Origin: Candidatus Defluviilinea proxima
GTDB taxonomy: Bacteria; Chloroflexota; Anaerolineae; Anaerolineales; Villigracilaceae
Direction of reading: 5' to 3'
NCBI GenBank assembly: GCA_016721115.1
Contig: JADKIW010000001.1
Span: 4,293,501 to 4,357,500, forward strand
Length of the DNA stretch: 64,000 bases
The notes beneath the pieces are model-generated. The model worked only from the letters and a program-made list of their open reading frames with translations. It was not told the DNA's origin and did no database searches. The position numbers were made by a program, and so were the translations under genes. Below are positions 23,885 through 31,605 of this stretch, in pieces. Position 1 is the stretch's first letter. Each line of letters opens with the position of its first letter.

Positions 23885-25153
23885 ATGATGTTAACAAACG
23901 AGCAATACCAGGAACTGCTCCATAAATACGCTGAAGCCATCGTCAAAGTCGGCTTGAACTTGCGCAAAGGACAGCGCCTCATTATCACCAACGCCACTTC
24001 ACGTGGCGTACCACCTGCAGGGCGGGATCTTGTTCATGAGGTAACCAAATCCGCCTACGGGGCAGGCGCAAAGTATGTGGAAGTGATCTGGGGCGACGAA
24101 GAAATGAACCGAATTCGCCTACAGAGCGCTTCAGCAGACACACTCGGTGAATATCCGATATTCCATGTAAATGCGATTACGGATATTATCAAAAATGGGG
24201 ATGCTCTCCTATCCATTTATGCCAATGACCCAGATATTTATTCAGGTTTGGATTCCGAACGCGTTGCCGCCATGCAGAAAAGCCATTTGCAACACTACTC
24301 CCCTGTTGTTGCAGAGGTCAGTCGCAATGCCATCAACTGGTGTGTAGTCGCATCTGCCGCGCCAGCATGGGCCATGAAAATATTCCCTGATCTTGATCCC
24401 GCAGAAGCAAATGACAAGTTATGGCGAGCCATCTTTGAGACAACGCGCGCCACCCAACCCGATCCTGTTGCCGCATGGGTGGAACATATCCAGAACCTCG
24501 TCAAGCGCGGGAAGTACATGCAAGGCAAAAAATATTCAGCACTACACTACAAGGCCCCCGGTACAGACTTCACCCTCGGCCTACCGCAAGGACATCGCTG
24601 GGTTGCGGCGCGTATGCCCGCCGAAAACGGCGTGGACTTCACAGCCAATATGCCCACCGAAGAAATATTCACATTGCCTGATCGCTATCGTGCCGAAGGC
24701 ACCGTGGCCGCAACCTTCCCGCTCAGCTATGGTGGTAGCCTCATCGAAGATTTCAGCGTCACCTTTGAAAAAGGACGCATCGTAAAAGTCAACGCCAAAA
24801 AGAACGAAGCCATTCTGCAGAAGCTTATAGATACCGACGAAGGTTCCACACATCTTGGCGAGGTGGCACTTGTCCCTGCATCTTCCCCCATCGCCACACG
24901 CGGACATCTCTTCTACAACACGCTTTTTGACGAGAATGCATCCTGTCATCTCGCCATCGGACGCGCTTACCGATTCACACTTACGGGTGGAGAGGAATTG
25001 AACGACGAAGAGTTTATCGCCGCTGGAGGCAACGTCAGCCTTAACCACGTCGATTTCATGATCGGCTCTCCACAAATGGATATCGACGGCATCAAAGAAG
25101 ATGGCTCCCGTGAACCTGTAATGCGCCAGGGCGAATGGGCGTTCGACGTATAA
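23885..25153 (+). CDS. M29-family metal-dependent aminopeptidase, copy 1
   Basis: 422 aa from ATG 23885 (AAGGAG 5 bases upstream; a second ATG follows immediately). The frame is open from 23756 but lacks a start signal. Family motifs with metal ligands are MPTEEIFTLPD, HLGEVALVP, LFYNTLFDENASCHLAIG and NHVDFMIGSPQMDIDG. M29 enzymes are dimeric cytoplasmic exopeptidases with two divalent metals (AmpS/PepS/aminopeptidase T type). It is followed by a strong terminator and then by a second copy, so the two are separate transcription units. Confidence 0.93.
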   Translation: MMLTNEQYQELLHKYAEAIVKVGLNLRKGQRLIITNATSRGVPPAGRDLVHEVTKSAYGAGAKYVEVIWGDEEMNRIRLQSASADTLGEYPIFHVNAITDIIKNGDALLSIYANDPDIYSGLDSERVAAMQKSHLQHYSPVVAEVSRNAINWCVVASAAPAWAMKIFPDLDPAEANDKLWRAIFETTRATQPDPVAAWVEHIQNLVKRGKYMQGKKYSALHYKAPGTDFTLGLPQGHRWVAARMPAENGVDFTANMPTEEIFTLPDRYRAEGTVAATFPLSYGGSLIEDFSVTFEKGRIVKVNAKKNEAILQKLIDTDEGSTHLGEVALVPASSPIATRGHLFYNTLFDENASCHLAIGRAYRFTLTGGEELNDEEFIAAGGNVSLNHVDFMIGSPQMDIDGIKEDGSREPVMRQGEWAFDV

Positions 25154-25162
25154 AGAAAATGC

Positions 25163-25200
25163 TTATGTCCTTCAAATTCACTTTGAAGGACATAATTTTT
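25163..25200 (+). terminator. Rho-independent terminator between the two aminopeptidase genes
   Basis: A 14-bp perfect stem (TTATGTCCTTCAAA/TTTGAAGGACATAA) with a 5-base loop, then TTTTT. Confidence 0.9.
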
Positions 25201-25217
25201 ATGGGAATAAATAAACG

Positions 25218-26459
25218 ATGAATCAACAAGAGTTTGATGTAATGCTTGCTAAATATGCAGATGTGATTGTAAGGGTGGGGCTAAGTCTGCGAAGTGACCA
25301 AAGACTTCTTATAAGAGGAATTCTCGAAGACGCCGCTCTCATTCGCAAAGTGGCAGAAAGTGCCTATAAATCAGGCGTGAGATATGTAGATATTTTGTGG
25401 ATGGATGAACTATCTGATCGTATTCGCATGGAACATGCGGACGAGGAAACATTGACAGAGGTCCCTGAATGGATTCTTCAACGCTTTGAAGAATACTACA
25501 AACGAGGCGATGCAGAACTCGCCATCAGTTCAACCAACCCAGACTTGTATGAAGGGATCGACCCAGAGCGTGTTGCAAAGAATCGAAAAGCTGTTATGGA
25601 AAAGGTCGTTGGTCAGATAAGAAAATATGAAAACGTGTCCAACTGGTGTGTGGTCGCAACCGCCACTCCATCATGGGCTCAAAAGGTGTTCCCAGGAATA
25701 CCTGTCGAAAAAGCGCAGGAAAAGCTTTGGGATGCAATTTTCAAAGTCTGCCGAATCGACCTGCCCGACCCCGTAGCCGCCTGGCAGGAACACACGAAAA
25801 AACTTAACCGCTACAAGGATTACTTGAATAACAAAAGATATACCGCCCTACAATATAAATCTCCAGACACTGATCTCACCATTGGCCTGACCGAAAAACA
25901 ATATTGGCAGGGTGCTCAAGAGACATTTAAGAACGGTGTCACCTGCACGCCCAACATCCCAACGGAAGAAGTCTTTACTGCACCCCACAAAAACAAAGTG
26001 AATGGGCATGTCCGCGCTACACGCCCATTGAATCTCTATGGAAGTTTGATCGAAGATTTCTCGGTCACATTTGAAAATGGAAGTGTTACAAAGATAACCG
26101 CTAAAAAGGGAGAAAACAATCTGCGCAAGTTGATCGAAACAGACGAAAACGCCTCTCGTCTCGGGGAGGTTGCCCTCGTTGCAAACAGTTCCCCCATCAA
26201 CCAAAGCGGGATACTCTTCTACAACACGCTTTTCGACGAGAATGCATCCTGTCATATCGCTCTTGGTAATGCATATCGCAGCTCCATGATAGGTGGCCCC
26301 GACATGACCGATGAAGAGTTTGCAGCCGCAGGCGGCAATAAGAGCCTTGTCCACACGGACTTCATGATCGGGTCTGCTGAAATGGATATTGATGGTGTCA
26401 AAGAAGATGGTTCCCGTGAACCTGTTATGCGCCAAGGCGAATGGGCGTTTGAAGTTTAG
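25218..26459 (+). CDS. M29-family metal-dependent aminopeptidase, copy 2
   Basis: 413 aa, aligning end to end with the upstream copy. Shared features include IPTEEVFTAPHKNK, LGEVALVANSSPI, LFYNTLFDENASCHIALG and the identical tail DGVKEDGSREPVMRQGEWAFEV. All metal ligands are retained, so it is probably active. Divergence is greatest in the N-terminal third, where copy 2 is richer in charged residues. It reads as an old tandem duplication. It has its own terminator downstream. Confidence 0.93.
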   Translation: MNQQEFDVMLAKYADVIVRVGLSLRSDQRLLIRGILEDAALIRKVAESAYKSGVRYVDILWMDELSDRIRMEHADEETLTEVPEWILQRFEEYYKRGDAELAISSTNPDLYEGIDPERVAKNRKAVMEKVVGQIRKYENVSNWCVVATATPSWAQKVFPGIPVEKAQEKLWDAIFKVCRIDLPDPVAAWQEHTKKLNRYKDYLNNKRYTALQYKSPDTDLTIGLTEKQYWQGAQETFKNGVTCTPNIPTEEVFTAPHKNKVNGHVRATRPLNLYGSLIEDFSVTFENGSVTKITAKKGENNLRKLIETDENASRLGEVALVANSSPINQSGILFYNTLFDENASCHIALGNAYRSSMIGGPDMTDEEFAAAGGNKSLVHTDFMIGSAEMDIDGVKEDGSREPVMRQGEWAFEV

Positions 26460-26490
26460 TCTCCACATCGAAAGTAGATAAAAAGTCCAC

Positions 26491-26513
26491 AAGAGCCTCT
26501 CACGAGGCTCTTT
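26491..26513 (+). terminator. Rho-independent terminator after aminopeptidase copy 2
   Basis: A 9-bp stem AAGAGCCTC/GAGGCTCTT with a 4-base loop and a short T-run. Confidence 0.75.
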
Positions 26514-26539
26514 CATTTACCATTTATGGCCGCACTAGG

Positions 26540-26545
26540 TATAAT
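26540..26545 (+). promoter_or_regulatory. Predicted -10 element (TATAAT) of the 197-aa membrane protein gene
   Basis: TATAAT ends 6 bases before the ATG at 26552; a TTTACC -35 lies 18 bases upstream. No Shine-Dalgarno is present, consistent with a leaderless mRNA. Confidence 0.5.
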
Positions 26546-26551
26546 CACAAC

Positions 26552-27145
26552 ATGTCAGAAAAGAAACTACCTGTTGAACTTGACGAACTGCTTGCGGCGG
26601 AATTTGATTACATTGCACAAACTGCCATACAAGCAAATGACGACCGCGCACGTGTTTCATCGTTCTATATGATCGCAGTAGGTTCACTGATCGCCGCATT
26701 ATTAAGCACACAACTTTTCGACCCCGATAAATTTACCCAAACCATAAAACTCGGGTTCAGTGGAACGTTCATCATACTCACCCTGCTTGGCACATCTACG
26801 ATCATGCAATTAGGACGATTGCGTTCTGCATGGCACGAATCCATGCTGGCGATGAATCAGCTCAAAGATTTTGCCATGAAGCAAAGCCCCGAGCTCACTC
26901 AAGCCTTCCGCTGGAAAACAAGCACCCTGCCAAAGAAATATAAAAAAAGTAGCGTCTCGTATTATCAGGCAGTTGAAGTTTCACTCATCAGTGGCTTTAT
27001 GTTTGGTGCGGCAGTGCTTTTTTCCCTGATAGCCTTCTTTGACATTCAGATCACACACTGGATTATCTCTATCCTCGCAGGCATAGGGATGCTCTTCCTT
27101 CAACTTCGCGTTTACAAACGGATCGTAGAACAACATGCCTCGTGA
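26552..27145 (+). CDS. Hypothetical membrane protein
   Basis: 197 aa. A charged N-terminus (SEKKLPVELDELLAAEF) is followed by helices at about 40-57 and 70-90, then a cytoplasmic stretch with Lys-rich KKYKKSS and two C-terminal helices (about 145-163 and 168-188). Its 3' end overlaps the next gene by 11 bases, so the two are co-transcribed. The family is not recognised. The layout suits a small membrane adaptor. Confidence 0.72.
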   Translation: MSEKKLPVELDELLAAEFDYIAQTAIQANDDRARVSSFYMIAVGSLIAALLSTQLFDPDKFTQTIKLGFSGTFIILTLLGTSTIMQLGRLRSAWHESMLAMNQLKDFAMKQSPELTQAFRWKTSTLPKKYKKSSVSYYQAVEVSLISGFMFGAAVLFSLIAFFDIQITHWIISILAGIGMLFLQLRVYKRIVEQHAS

Positions 27146-27710
27146 TTACATCTCCCAACCACCGACAGCTTATCAACGCCGCCCGCATCTCACCCGTGAC
27201 GATGGCTGGATTCGGGCATTCTTGAACATTGCCCAAGTCGGACACATTGCTACTTCCATCGACGGTCAGCCATTCATCAATCCCACCACATTTTGGTACG
27301 ATGAGGCAAATCACCAGATCATTTTTCACTCCAATATCGCAGGCAGGATCAGGTCAAATATTGAGAGCAACCCAAAGGTAAGTCTTGAGGCGAGCGAATT
27401 GGGCAGACTCCTTCCATCGAATGTTGCGATCGAGTTTTCACTTCAATATCGTAGTGTCATGGTCTTTGGCACAGCAAAACTTATCACTGACGCAGAAGAA
27501 GCACGTCGCTTGCTGTATGGCTTGATCGGGAAATATTTTCCAGCAATGACGGTAGGCAAAGAGTATCGCGAGATCACTGATAAGGAACTGCGCGCCACAT
27601 CCATATATGCGATCCAGATCGAATCGTGGAGCGGAAAAGAGAACTGGGCCGAACGTGCCGATCAAAGCGATGAATGGCCTCCACTCGACGAAAAGCGGTT
27701 CGAAGAATAA
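27135..27710 (+). CDS. Pyridoxamine 5'-phosphate oxidase-family flavoprotein (NimA-like)
   Basis: 191 aa. It has the split-barrel FMN-binding pattern: RDDGWIRAFLNIAQVGHIATSIDGQPFINPTTFWYD, then IIFHSNIAGRIRSNIESNPKVSLEAS and RSVMVFGTAKLITDAEEARRLL. This is the arrangement of nitroimidazole-resistance-type and related PNPOx-like proteins. The reaction is probably an FMN- or F420-dependent reduction; the substrate is unknown. It overlaps the upstream membrane protein gene by 11 bases. Confidence 0.85.
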   Translation: MPRDYISQPPTAYQRRPHLTRDDGWIRAFLNIAQVGHIATSIDGQPFINPTTFWYDEANHQIIFHSNIAGRIRSNIESNPKVSLEASELGRLLPSNVAIEFSLQYRSVMVFGTAKLITDAEEARRLLYGLIGKYFPAMTVGKEYREITDKELRATSIYAIQIESWSGKENWAERADQSDEWPPLDEKRFEE

Positions 27711-27768
27711 AGAAACTTCGGGGGCAAAGAAACGTAAGTGAAGTAAAGTCTCTTCACTGGAGGAAGAT

Positions 27769-28023
27769 ATGTCTCAAGAAAAATTTCGTACTGAAGAATT
27801 TAGTGTGAACGGCGAGGAATTGATCGCCAAGATCAAGAACCTTGTCAACGAGGGCAACATACGCCGCATCAGTATCAAGAACAAGGAAGGCAAGGTGGTG
27901 TTTGAGATTCCGCTGACCTTTGGCGTGGTTGGAGCGTTGATCGCTCCACAGCTCGCGGCCATTGGCGCCATCGCCGCATTGTTGACCGAAGCAACTGTTG
28001 TTGTAGAAAAGGTCGAAAGTTAA
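27769..28023 (+). CDS. DUF4342 family protein
   Basis: 84 aa with GGAGGAAG before the ATG. The signature ELIAKIKNLVNEGNIRRISI then KNKEGKVVFEIPLTFGVVGALIAPQLAAIGAIAALL is the DUF4342 pattern: a short charged half, then a Gly/Ala-rich hydrophobic hairpin. It starts a gene pair with the methyltransferase, 1 base apart. The function of DUF4342 is not known. Confidence 0.85.
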   Translation: MSQEKFRTEEFSVNGEELIAKIKNLVNEGNIRRISIKNKEGKVVFEIPLTFGVVGALIAPQLAAIGAIAALLTEATVVVEKVES

Positions 28024-28024
28024 T

Positions 28025-28606
28025 ATGACCATCTTTGCCTGGATCTATTTCGGCGCTATCGTCGTTGAAATGGTTATTCGTGCACCGATCAGCCGTAAGC
28101 AAAGAAAAGAACCGAAGACGAATCGTCAGGTAACAACTCAAGAGATCATTTCCCTTGGTCTGTTATTTGTGGCGATGTTGTTTATCCCGATCATTTACGT
28201 TTCCACCCATTGGCTGGATTTTGCAAACTACACCCTTCCAGTTTGGGCCAATTGGCTTGGCGTGATCATCATCATATTAGCGCTCTTTGTATTTTGGCGC
28301 TCCCATGCAGACCTGGGACTTAACTGGTCCCCTTCTCTTGAGATCCGCGAAAAGCACGAGTTGATCACACGCGGCGTTTACAGCATTATCCGCCATCCGA
28401 TGTATGCTTCGCAGTGGCTTTGGGTCATTGCTCAACCACTGCTTTTGCCAAACTGGATCGCAGGGTTTCTGAACATCGTTGTTTTTATCTTTTTCTACAC
28501 GATGCGCGTCAAAGCAGAGGAAAAATTGATGCTGGAACAATTCGGCGACCAGTACCGTTCCTACATGCAGACGGTTGGCGCGGTGTTTCCCAAATTCAAG
28601 GTTTGA
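28025..28606 (+). CDS. Isoprenylcysteine carboxyl methyltransferase family protein
   Basis: 193 aa with about five transmembrane helices. The conserved SAM-binding end is present: LITRGVYSIIRHPMYASQWLW, then RVKAEEKLMLEQFGDQYRSYMQ. This is the ICMT/PEMT-type signature (RHPxY and EE.L). Bacterial members methylate lipids or unknown small molecules at the membrane; no prenylated protein target is implied. It is co-transcribed with the DUF4342 gene. Confidence 0.88.
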   Translation: MTIFAWIYFGAIVVEMVIRAPISRKQRKEPKTNRQVTTQEIISLGLLFVAMLFIPIIYVSTHWLDFANYTLPVWANWLGVIIIILALFVFWRSHADLGLNWSPSLEIREKHELITRGVYSIIRHPMYASQWLWVIAQPLLLPNWIAGFLNIVVFIFFYTMRVKAEEKLMLEQFGDQYRSYMQTVGAVFPKFKV

Positions 28607-28686
28607 TTTCTGCCCTTGAAAGTGCTATAACTAATTTAGGGGAACCGTGCTGAACGTTAACAGTCTAACCCAGAGAAGGAGGTCGT

Positions 28687-29097
28687 ATGGTTCGAAACGT
28701 TGGTTTATGGATTGATCACAAGCAGGCGTATCTGATCTGGCATAAGGAAGGCAAAGTTGATGTGATCCCATCCAACATTGAACCGCCTGTCCACTTTTCA
28801 GGCGGAACCCAGCTTGGAGGCAAGCTCAACCAAAAAGGAGATATGGAACTCCGCCATAATGCACGGTATAAACTGCAACTTCTCAAGTTCTATCGGCAGG
28901 TGATCGCCGCACTCAAAGACATCGATTCTGTTTTCGTGATGGGACCTGGTAAAGCTAAGTTAGAATTTGAAAAAGTGGTCAGAACGTACAAGTCCATGAA
29001 ACAGCGACTGCTCAAAGTAGAGACAGCCGACAAGATGACGAAAAATCAAATGATCGCGCGTGTTCGCAAGTTTTACAAAAGTACAGCAACCGCGTAG
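28687..29097 (+). CDS. Archaeo-eukaryotic release factor-like (baeRF) protein
   Basis: 136 aa with GAAGGAGG upstream. The start VGLWIDHKQAYLIWHKEGKV, the middle LLKFYRQVIAALKDIDSVFVMGPGKAKLEFEKV and the final helix match the small bacterial eRF1-domain-3/L30e-like proteins (also called host attachment-like). The GGQ peptide-release motif of true release factors is absent. A role in ribosome quality control is only a proposal for this family. It is isolated by terminators and has a TATAAC box upstream. Confidence 0.65.
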   Translation: MVRNVGLWIDHKQAYLIWHKEGKVDVIPSNIEPPVHFSGGTQLGGKLNQKGDMELRHNARYKLQLLKFYRQVIAALKDIDSVFVMGPGKAKLEFEKVVRTYKSMKQRLLKVETADKMTKNQMIARVRKFYKSTATA

Positions 29098-29118
29098 TCA
29101 ACACAGTCGAATATAAAC

Positions 29119-29157
29119 AAAGAGCCAGAGGCATTCCCTTTGGCTCTTTGCCTTTTA
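29119..29157 (+). terminator. Rho-independent terminator after the baeRF-like gene
   Basis: A 13-bp stem (AAAGAGCCA outer arm with TGGCTCTTT, inner GAGG with CCTT including one G-T pair) is followed by a T-rich stretch. Confidence 0.8.
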
Positions 29158-29215
29158 CAATGGAATATAATCATGGCACACACATTCATTTCAACGTAGG
29201 CAAAAAGAGAATATT

Positions 29216-29635
29216 ATGAAATCGTATCGTAAAGAACTCTGGTTCAATGTCCCCTCCCGCCGAGGCTTTATCAACATCACAGCTGATGTGGAGCTTGCTT
29301 TGCGGGAAAGCGGTATCAAAGAAGGCTTACTTCTTGTAAACGCCATGCATATAACGGCTTCTGTTTTCATTAACGACGATGAAGGCGGACTTCACCAGGA
29401 TTACGAAAAATGGCTGGAAAAGCTTGCTCCGCATGAGCCAGTCATTCAATATCGCCACAACGACACCGGTGAAGACAATGCTGATGCGCACATGAAACGG
29501 CAAATTATGGGACGTGAGGTGGTGGTGGCGGTCACAGAAGGTCAACTCGATTTTGGTCCGTGGGAACAGATCTTCTATGGCGAATTCGACGGACGACGTA
29601 GGAAACGCGTGTTGGTCAAGATCATTGGAGAATAA
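29216..29635 (+). CDS. YjbQ family protein (UPF0047, secondary thiamine-phosphate synthase-like)
   Basis: 139 aa, the usual length. Family features are FINITADVELALRESGIKEGLLLV, NAMHITASVFINDDEGGLHQDYEKWL, YRHNDTGEDNADAHMKRQIMGREV and the closing GPWEQIFYGEFDGRRRKRVLVKI. Conserved His, Asp and Glu residues form a presumed metal site. Some members can substitute for thiamine-phosphate synthase in vivo, but the true reaction is unclear. It begins a short run of genes ending with the aldo/keto reductase. Confidence 0.93.
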   Translation: MKSYRKELWFNVPSRRGFINITADVELALRESGIKEGLLLVNAMHITASVFINDDEGGLHQDYEKWLEKLAPHEPVIQYRHNDTGEDNADAHMKRQIMGREVVVAVTEGQLDFGPWEQIFYGEFDGRRRKRVLVKIIGE

Positions 29636-29636
29636 A

Positions 29637-29867
29637 ATGCCTGAAGCAAAAGGTGAAATGCACGGATGCATCGTATGCGGAAAACTGTATCAACTTTACG
29701 TTGCGTATGACGCGAAGGGAAGTTTTATAGGAAGTAAAGTCATGAGTGCTGGAGGAAAGGCAGTGACGAGTGCAAACCGTCCGCTTGTGGCTTGTGAAAA
29801 GCACACGCAAGAAGAGATCGAAAAAGCGATCAGCCGAGTATATGGGACAAAAGACCAAGAAGATTAA
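29637..29867 (+). CDS. Small Cys-containing hypothetical protein
   Basis: 76 aa. The ATG starts one base after the yjbQ-like stop, with GGAG just upstream, so it is coupled to it; the longer open frame inside yjbQ is not used. CIVCGKLYQLY near residues 11-21 and CEKHTQEE near 53-60 could form a CxxC...CxxH zinc site. The family is not recognised. Confidence 0.7.
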   Translation: MPEAKGEMHGCIVCGKLYQLYVAYDAKGSFIGSKVMSAGGKAVTSANRPLVACEKHTQEEIEKAISRVYGTKDQED

Positions 29868-29880
29868 AACGGAGACAAAC

Positions 29881-30735
29881 ATGGAAACACGTCGGTTCGG
29901 AAGAACGGGGCATATGAGCACACTTGCTATTTTTGGAGGTGCGGCTTTCTGGGAAATTTCGCAGGCAGATGCAGATAAAGTGATGGAGCAAGTGATCGAA
30001 GCGGGAGTCAACCATATTGATATCGCGCCATCGTATGGACAGGCCGAAGAACGTGTCGGTCCGTGGATGCCGCGTGAACGGGGTCGTTTCTTCCTGGGGT
30101 GCAAAACGACAGAACGTACTAAACAAGGAGCGTGGGACGAAATGCAAAGGTCGTTCAAGCGCCTTCAAACCGAGACCTTCGACCTGTATCAATGTCATGC
30201 CATTACAACCATGGAAGAGTTGGATGCCGTCACAATGAAGGGCGGCGCACTCGAGGCGTTCGTGGAGGCCCGTCAGCGTGGACTCATTCAATATATCGGC
30301 ATCACAGGCCATGGGGCGGATGCACCGAAGATCTATCTCGAAGCGTTAAGGCGTTTCGATTTTGATTCAATTCTTTTCCCGTTAAATTTCGTCCAGATGG
30401 GAAATCCAGAATATAGAACATATGCTGAAAAGTTGATTGCCGAATGCAAAGCAAAAGATGTCGGCACGATGATCATCAAAACGATCACCAAAGCGCCGTG
30501 GGGTGAGAGAAAACACACAGCCACCACTTGGTATGAACCATTCGATCAAGCGGAGGATATCCAACGCGCCGTGAATTTTGCGCTTTCGTATGATGTGACC
30601 GGGTTATGTACTGTAGGCGATACACGCATCCTGCCATTGGTATTACAAGCCTGCAAGAATTTCAAACCCATGAACGAGGCAGAACAGCAAAAAATGATCA
30701 AAACAAGCGGACAGTACGAGCCACTGTTTGCATAA
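29881..30735 (+). CDS. Aldo/keto reductase family oxidoreductase
   Basis: 284 aa from ATG 29881 (GGAG at -9); an upstream in-frame start inside the previous gene is not used. METRRFGRTGHMST opens the family. The catalytic tetrad is visible: Asp and Tyr in DIAPSYGQAEERVG, Lys in LGCKTTERT and His in YQCHAITTME. IQYIGITGHG follows. NAD(P)H binding is at the C-terminal end. No obvious pathway partner adjoins it. A symmetric terminator closes the unit. Confidence 0.92.
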   Translation: METRRFGRTGHMSTLAIFGGAAFWEISQADADKVMEQVIEAGVNHIDIAPSYGQAEERVGPWMPRERGRFFLGCKTTERTKQGAWDEMQRSFKRLQTETFDLYQCHAITTMEELDAVTMKGGALEAFVEARQRGLIQYIGITGHGADAPKIYLEALRRFDFDSILFPLNFVQMGNPEYRTYAEKLIAECKAKDVGTMIIKTITKAPWGERKHTATTWYEPFDQAEDIQRAVNFALSYDVTGLCTVGDTRILPLVLQACKNFKPMNEAEQQKMIKTSGQYEPLFA

Positions 30736-30741
30736 AGAATC

Positions 30742-30777
30742 AAAAAAGGACAGGCAAACGTACGCCTGTCCTTTTTT
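30742..30777. terminator. Bidirectional terminator between convergent genes
   Basis: A 14-bp perfect stem (AAAAAAGGACAGGC/GCCTGTCCTTTTTT) with an 8-base loop. A- and T-runs on both sides let it act for the reductase (+) and the lipoprotein (-). Confidence 0.9.
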
Positions 30778-30790
30778 GGCGCAAAGTAAA

Positions 30791-31444
30791 TTACTCGCAG
30801 TCGAAGGTGTACTTCAACAACGACTCGAATTTATCGGAACGATCAACTACATCGCCGGACTTGGCAAGACCTACAAATTGGAAGTCTAACCAAGCACCAT
30901 CCAAGCGCAGGTCGGGATGAACATCTTCACCCTTGAAGGTAAGTGTGAAATTGCCACCACCGTTGTTATTCATCTCGCCGAAAGCCTTCCACTCACTGGG
31001 GTACAGACGGTCAAGATCGGCAATACGATAGTAGAACATCACATCCTTGATGGAGCCGTTAGGTGTAGTGATATTGAAGGTAACATCGCGCGGGTTACAA
31101 CGTAAGGTCACATTACTGCTGGACATGGTCATATTCGTGAACACGCCTCTACCGAGGTCAGGGTCCAACGACACAACGCCATCAGCCACAGGCAGCGCCG
31201 GTGCTTGGGTAGCAACAGGTTGAGCGGCAGGGGCCTGGGTGGGTTCCACAACAACTGTCACAACAACAGGTTCAGCAGGGGCAGCCGTGGGCTGAACGGG
31301 AGCCTGGGTGGGTTCCACAACAACGGTTACAACAACAGGTTGAACAGCAGTAGGGGCAACAGGGGCAACGGCTTCAGTAGGGGCCGCCGGTGTACCACAA
31401 GCGGTAAGAGCAACTGCAAGCAACAGAATAAAAAACTTCTTCAT
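30791..31444 (-). CDS. Lipoprotein with Pro/Thr/Val repeats
   Basis: 217 aa. A short signal peptide (MKKFFILLLAVALTACG) ends in a lipobox, LTAC, so Cys16 should be lipidated. Residues 20-85 are a spacer with two near-identical VVVTVVVEPTQAP units, encoded by a direct DNA repeat. The C-terminal 130 residues form a beta-rich domain (ADGVVSLDPDLGRGVFTN, then DVMFYYRIADLDRLYPSEWKAFG and FTLTFKGEDVHPDL), apparently extracytoplasmic. The domain is not recognised. A GGAG site lies before the ATG. Confidence 0.8.
   Translation of the reverse strand: MKKFFILLLAVALTACGTPAAPTEAVAPVAPTAVQPVVVTVVVEPTQAPVQPTAAPAEPVVVTVVVEPTQAPAAQPVATQAPALPVADGVVSLDPDLGRGVFTNMTMSSSNVTLRCNPRDVTFNITTPNGSIKDVMFYYRIADLDRLYPSEWKAFGEMNNNGGGNFTLTFKGEDVHPDLRLDGAWLDFQFVGLAKSGDVVDRSDKFESLLKYTFDCE
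31233..31346. repeat. Two 45-bp direct repeats inside the lipoprotein gene
   Basis: Copies at about 31233-31277 and 31302-31346 share GCCTGGGTGGGTTCCACAAC followed by ACAACAACAGGTT with few differences (69-base period). They encode the VVVTVVVEPTQAP spacer units. Confidence 0.8.
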
Positions 31445-31592
31445 GATTTATCTCTCCTTTTTGAATTTATTAAATTCTATAACACCATCGGCTATTCATC
31501 CATATCAAAGCACTTAACAGGAATGAAAAGCGGACATTTATACTACTACCTACGGCCAGACACGCTCAATCATTTATTGCGACAAACCTTGT

Positions 31593-31598
31593 TATAAT
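31593..31598 (+). promoter_or_regulatory. Predicted -10 element (TATAAT) of the TIGR03960 gene
   Basis: TATAAT ends 7 bases before the ATG at 31606 and no ribosome binding site is present. A leaderless mRNA is likely. Confidence 0.5.
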
Positions 31599-31605
31599 TC
31601 CTGCC

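Noticed and set aside
31233..31346. Direct repeats as a CRISPR or mobile element
   Set aside because: There are only two copies inside a coding frame encoding a Thr/Pro/Val spacer. No leader, cas genes or spacer variety is present.
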